Source of the DNA: Latrodectus hesperus
Taxonomy: Eukaryota > Arthropoda > Arachnida > Araneae > Theridiidae
Reading direction: 5' to 3'
Assembly: GCA_037975125.1 (NCBI GenBank)
Contig: CM075857.1
Location: 44,033,172-44,097,171 of the forward strand
Length of the DNA stretch: 64,000 bases
Below, one piece after another: positions 59,323 through 64,000 of this stretch. The translations under genes were made by a program, and so were the position numbers. Every line of letters begins with the position of its first letter. Within the stretch, counting starts at the first letter, position 1. The notes below the pieces were generated by a model that saw only the letters and a list, made by a program, of their open reading frames with translations, did no database searches and had not been told where the DNA came from.

Positions 59323-61600
59323 CTATTAAAGACATAATTATGTCGCTGATGCCAAAAAAACATTCAAATATGTATTAAAATTTGAATGATCTCTTGCCAT
59401 CATTTTAAGCATCATTTCATAACGAAGTGGTTGTAGTGTCAGGAAATGCTAGCTTCATCAACTGCGTTGAAATCGCTGCATGCTTATTTATTTAAAAGCC
59501 TGGAATATTTTCATTTTCAGAACGAATTGCATTTCAGTGTATCTGTGAAGAAAAAACAAATTATGCTTTGTAAGATATAATTATAAAATTATATTACAAT
59601 GTATAACTCATAAAGTATATAAATCGGGAATTAAAAACTATGATTAACAATCTTTAGCTAACGTGAATTACATGTCTTTAATGACAGAAACATCTGCGGC
59701 TAATGGTTATTCACTGAGTAACAATTGGTCATAGATTTAGCCAACATATGTATTATTATTTTTTATCGGTTTCTTAGATTTGAAATAAGGGCTTGAAATA
59801 GATAGACAAACACACTATCCTCCAGTAATTCAAAAGCATGTGATAAACTCCAGAATTTTTTTGCACGCTTCAAATGGCAGAACATTTGCACTGAAACATA
59901 AACAGTTATCGGCCTTCAGACTACATCACTAAAGATCGCTTCATATTAAAATCCAGTCTCATGTATTGAGCAAACTCTACTTTAAGTTGTTTTTCCAGGA
60001 AAAACATATGCTTATATATTTTACATAACTTTTATGAGATTCCAAAAAAGTCCCAAAAGAAATAAAGATTATCGTAGATTAAATGACACTAGACTCAATT
60101 CCTTTTGTTTCTCTGAGATTTGTAAGAAAACAAACTTTACTGAAAAACTACTCTAAGAGTTTCGCAGCAGTGATTAATTTTTTTGATGGTAAACATTTGG
60201 ACATGGATTCAGTATTAAAGAATTGATAGTAATATTACAGATATACACTGCAATTGAGCAAGGGAATTACAAAACAGAATCCCTTAAACGCAAAAATTGA
60301 TTTTTAATATACATATTGACTGATATTTTATATCTGCCCTGCATAATGAATCAATTAAATTATTAAATTTAAATTGCTTGATATAATTAGTTCCAAAACT
60401 CTACTTTGAAGCTAAATTTTGGATTTTTGACAGAAGTATTTCTGTAGTCTTTTGTAATAACATTGTACAATTCTGTACAACTTTTTCTTCATTATGAAAA
60501 AATTCATTCATTATAAGGAAACGTAAAATTTGTACATAAAATAAAAGAAAACAATTATTGTTTGTTAAGGAAAATATCTTTAATTAAGAAGAAACAAACA
60601 CTTATAAATTAAGGATTTTAATTTTATTCATATTTCTAAGAATATTAAAAATAAAAATGCACAAAAAAATATTATATTTACAGATCATCACAATTCTAGT
60701 AAATCACAATATGAAAGAATAAAATGACTAATCCCTACAAAACTCAGAATTTTAAGTTTTTATACTTAAGCTATTTTCTTGCTAAAAACAGTAATTTGCT
60801 TGTTTAAAAATTATTTGCTAATTTAAAATGTTATCTGCATTTTTCTCAAAATTTGTTTTGAATAACTATTATCTTATAACTGCTCTTGCTTCTTGTATTT
60901 TTTAATACAATATGATGGGACCCTGCAAATTTTGATACAATCATTCAAAATTATGTTAAATACTTCCATTATCCTAGATTGAAAAATCGGTTAGGCACTT
61001 GACTAATCCTTAAAATCCATGATTTGTAATATACCAAATATAAAATCTGACAATATTTGTTTTCCCGTGTTACTAGTTCCTGAAATAGAGAAACCTTCTG
61101 ACTGCTGATAGTCTATGATATAGCAATAATAAGATACATTAATTTAATTCCTAAACTAAAAAAATGAAATTTATACTCCATACTAGATTGCTTCATCCAG
61201 AGCTCAATACTTATTTTCAGTCTTTTATATCGTTGACCTCTTCAAACTTTACCCTCTTTAAGTCACTTGTCATTTTTTTAAAAATATTTGTGGACTGGAA
61301 TTGCAATACAATTTTTATTTATTTTCATACCATTTAAATTTGCCTTCAAGTGTTCTAATAAATCATATTTTTGAAATGAAAAATAATATATTAATGCAAC
61401 GATAATATGAATAGGAGTTACAAGAAGAAAAGTATAAAATCAGTAATGAATAAACAGTAAAAAAATGAATAAAACCAAAATTACTAAAACGCTATGAATA
61501 AAATAACATTTTTCCTTCGTTAAATTGAGGTGATCGGTTTCTTCATTACTTATTCCGCGAAACTTAATTCGAAAATACAAAAATAAAATCCATTTCTTTC
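59323..61600. other. AT-rich stretch without a recognised gene
   Basis: Stops in all frames; no RNA gene or repeat recognised. Confidence 0.6.
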
Positions 61601-61619
61601 AACTAACTCGCTTTTTATG

Positions 61620-62262
61620 TAGCAAAAAAAGTGCTGACTATCAAAATATCTAGCGCTTCTTTCAGGACTAAAAGAGCAACGCTATATATCATTTTAACTA
61701 GCACTCTAGAGACTTTAAGCACGCTAATATTTAAATCATGTATCACTTTTTTTCTTCTCGCCAAGTCGTTGGCGGGAACATTTTAATTCTTCAGAGACAA
61801 ACAATGCTCGATCGTACTGGAAAGCTGTCAAGCTGCTAAATCACACATTCGCTTCACACCACTTAACAAGAAACAGTTGTGGGAAGAAGTTTGCCAACAC
61901 TCGCCAAGTTTGCTTCTTTCTTTTTTAAATAAAAAAAATTACAAGTCAAGCTAGGCCCTCTCGCCTGTTGATTTGTTTTGCAATTTACTGGAGTAATCTG
62001 GCCGGCGCCGGCGAAGTGTTGGCATTTCGTCATAACGGATCCTGTCGTGCCCTAAGAGTGTAAACACCCTCAACACGCGTCTCCTTTGGTTTTTTAGCGT
62101 TTTTCAACATCATCCTCAGAACTGGCTGCCTCTTCGCGAAAACCCATTTCCAAGATGACGAATTGACTTCATCCATCAATTCTCCGAGCAACAAAAAGGA
62201 AGAACGCGCCTCGCTGGAAAATGTTTGTTAGAGGTGGCGCGTATGGAACCTCTCAAAGCTAT
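61620..62262. promoter_or_regulatory. CpG-richer island, possible promoter or enhancer
   Basis: This block is clearly less AT-rich than its flanks, with dense CpG at 61970-62110 (GGCCGGCGCCGGCG near 61999) and again at 62200-62245. It contains an E2F-type site TTGGCGGGAA (61769-61778). No open frame or splice-supported exon was found. It could be the promoter of a gene beyond the window, a conserved enhancer or an old repeat. Orientation is unknown. Confidence 0.35.
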
Positions 62263-62266
62263 AGGC

Positions 62267-62480
62267 CAGGGGTCGTCAAACTTTTTTTCCGAGGAAACTC
62301 GCTGCCTTGGAATAAATATTATGCTTATGAATCACCATTAAGAGTAGTTTCCGTTTGAAAGAATGCAAACAAATTTTAAAGTACGCACGCGGGATGATAA
62401 AAAAAAAAAGGCGAAAAATGTAAATGATAATAATTTGCTTCGCTGGACAGATGGGAGCTAAAATAAAAGAACTATTCAAA
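62267..62480 (+). mobile_element. hAT-like transposon end (partial)
   Basis: CAGGGGTCGTCAAACTTTTT at 62267-62286 matches the form of hAT-superfamily terminal repeats (CAGGGGTCGGCAAACTTTTT type). It is followed by an AAACTCGCTGCCTTGG-like stretch often seen in such MITEs. The other inverted end and the 8-bp target duplication were not found, so the right boundary is a guess. The minus-strand frame 62276-62479 is not a gene. Confidence 0.5.
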
Positions 62481-62484
62481 CGTG

Positions 62485-62785
62485 ATCTTTAAAGCTTAAA
62501 TAATTGCTTCAATTTTAAGAGGTGGACTTTAAAATTTAAGCTATATTTTGGTCTTTTGTGGAATTTTTTTTCTAATTTGATCTTTATATATAATAATTCC
62601 AAAAAAAGTAAATGAGTTAGATATAAAAATTGTCCTCAAATGTACGCAATACTAAATATTGGTACATGAAATATACGAATGTTACCTAAACTTCAGATTT
62701 CAGACAATTATCTTTCCGTTTGTTGATTTTCTGCCCATCGGTCACTTTCCAAACACAAAAGCTTATTCGATTAGTACATAGGTTT
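62485..62785. other. AT-rich stretch without a recognised gene
   Basis: Nothing recognised between the hAT-like end and the family C SINE. Confidence 0.5.
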
Positions 62786-62787
62786 AT

Positions 62788-62892
62788 AGTGGATCCCAAA
62801 CCATAGCAAACACCCACGCTCGAGATAAGTATCGAACCGGCGAACTTTTGAGTTAAAATTCAGGATACTGAGTATTTAGCTAACAGTTGGGA
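62788..62892 (-). repeat. tRNA-derived SINE remnant, family C, copy 3 (minus)
   Basis: On the minus strand it has an A-box-like TTAGCTAAATACTCAGTATC, an anticodon-arm-like CTGAATTTTAACTC and a B-box GGTTCGATACTT at tRNA spacing, then CTCGAGCGTGGGTG and GGGATCCAC. It is the best preserved of the three family C pieces. A lone tRNA pseudogene is the alternative. Confidence 0.5.
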
Positions 62893-64000
62893 TTCTATTC
62901 TCTGCCAAACTTAAAAATTTTCGTTGAGGGAAATTTTAAATTCTATATTCATTTGAGTTTCAAATTTTAATAGGAATAGTTTTATGCCACAGAAAATTTA
63001 ATGAGCTTTTACAAAGCAATATTTTACAGAAGAAATAATAATCAAATTTCATTTCATTTTAAAAATTGATTAATTTGAAATATATTTTAAAAATTGTATA
63101 AGTTTCAGGATTTGTCATTCAATTTTAAATGAAGAACGCAGTTTAAGGAAATAGTATTTATATTAAAAATTAAAAAGAAATAAATCGATTTATACGACAT
63201 TACACATAAATAAGAGATACTGTATTCTCAAATCAATATTTATATTTGTATTGAGAATACGGCAAATAGAAAATACTTGTTATATTTAAAATATTTATAT
63301 TTTTATAAAGAGAATCAAAAAATTTTCTAAATATAGTGAATTCAAAAAAAAAACTTGTATATTTGCCATTTTACTTTTAAATCATTTCTATTTTATTAAC
63401 TCCATTATCGTTGGTGCAATTCAAAAAATGGTTTCAAGAAAATGTAAAAGCGAATATTTTTGGCAGATTTCTTTAATGAATATGTCCATTTGATGACAGT
63501 TTTTCAGTTATCATAAGACATTCAATGTTAAAATTTTAATATTAAAGAACAAATTTATTTAAATCCAACTATACCGTAAATTAAAAAAGTATAATATTTA
63601 AATTACTTATTTTAAGTTTTTATTAGGACTACGTGTTTAGCATTATAATTTTTTTTTTTTGTATTTTCTTGGTGGTGCTTAAAAAAAAGAACAATTCGAA
63701 TCATAATAAATCTAATTATTCTTGTTCTCAAGCACAGTATTAATGATGAATATATCATTAATAAAGGATATTAAAGATAGAACCAATAAAACACTTGATG
63801 TATTCTAATGTTTTCAAACAGCATTTTCGCTCGGATACTTATATAAAATTATTCATATTTATGTAACTTGCTGACTCTAGTTTTTAGATTGAAAAATGCA
63901 CTATGGTTTGCTACATTTGAATCTTCGAATATTTGTTCTGTTCTAGAATATAAGAATTAAAATTTTTAAATCTCCATATTGCATGTTTTAATACCTAATG
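62893..64000. other. AT-rich stretch without a recognised gene
   Basis: Stops in all frames; no repeat or RNA gene recognised up to the window edge. Confidence 0.6.

Overview
This window is AT-rich nuclear DNA from an animal. Evidence for this is one gene split by consensus GT-AG introns (one of them 12.1 kb), many decayed DNA transposons and retroelements, tRNA-derived SINEs and long (TA)n arrays. There are no bacterial operons, ribosome binding sites or CRISPR arrays. The mix of mariner, piggyBac, Tigger, Tc1 and family-B polymerase remnants, SINEs with CAACAA-type tails and TCAGT-type initiators suggests an arthropod, plausibly an arachnid such as a spider. That placement is inference.

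One complete gene can be assembled. It lies on the minus strand in four exons (50749-50680, 38579-38523, 38327-38251, 36548-36078), and all phases join into a 224-residue Ras-superfamily protein of the RERG/RERGL/RASL11 type. Its P-loop, NKKD and SAA motifs are clear, but the residues normally needed for switching and GTP hydrolysis are replaced. A GC-richer block with two TCAGT-type initiators lies just upstream of exon 1, and several GC-richer islands lie in introns 1 and 3.

A second, partial gene is the probable last exon of a small cysteine-rich secreted peptide on the minus strand at 28368-28531. It is too short to show up as a long ORF. It stands out by dense CpG, C-ending codons, a good splice acceptor and four regularly spaced cysteines.

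Most of the rest is repeat debris. From left to right: a tRNA-like scrap and an LTR/promoter-like module (4.3-4.6 kb); a SINE (5.7-6.0 kb); a broken family-B DNA polymerase (7.0-7.7 kb); a broken mariner (8.9-9.5 kb); tRNA-Glu pieces in 3'-then-5' order (9.87-9.94 kb); a heat-shock-type promoter or solo LTR (11.9-12.5 kb); a 1.57-kb Tc1/mariner-type element with 163-bp inverted ends, set in (TA)n, next to a TTAA-flanked piggyBac derivative (13.1-15.8 kb); a double hairpin (18.9-19.2 kb); a possible Copia-type LTR (22.8-23.15 kb); a 1.1-kb Tigger/pogo derivative (26.3-27.4 kb); a Tc1 remnant (31.6-32.4 kb); then, downstream of the GTPase gene, more SINEs, a LINE scrap, a (TA)n array, small hairpins and a hAT-like end.

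The best leads for a closer look are the cysteine-rich exon, the Tigger transposase tail that combines a PCNA-binding motif with a SUMO-binding-like motif, the degenerate switch regions of the GTPase, and the two TATA promoters with heat-shock elements. No multi-gene new system is evident.
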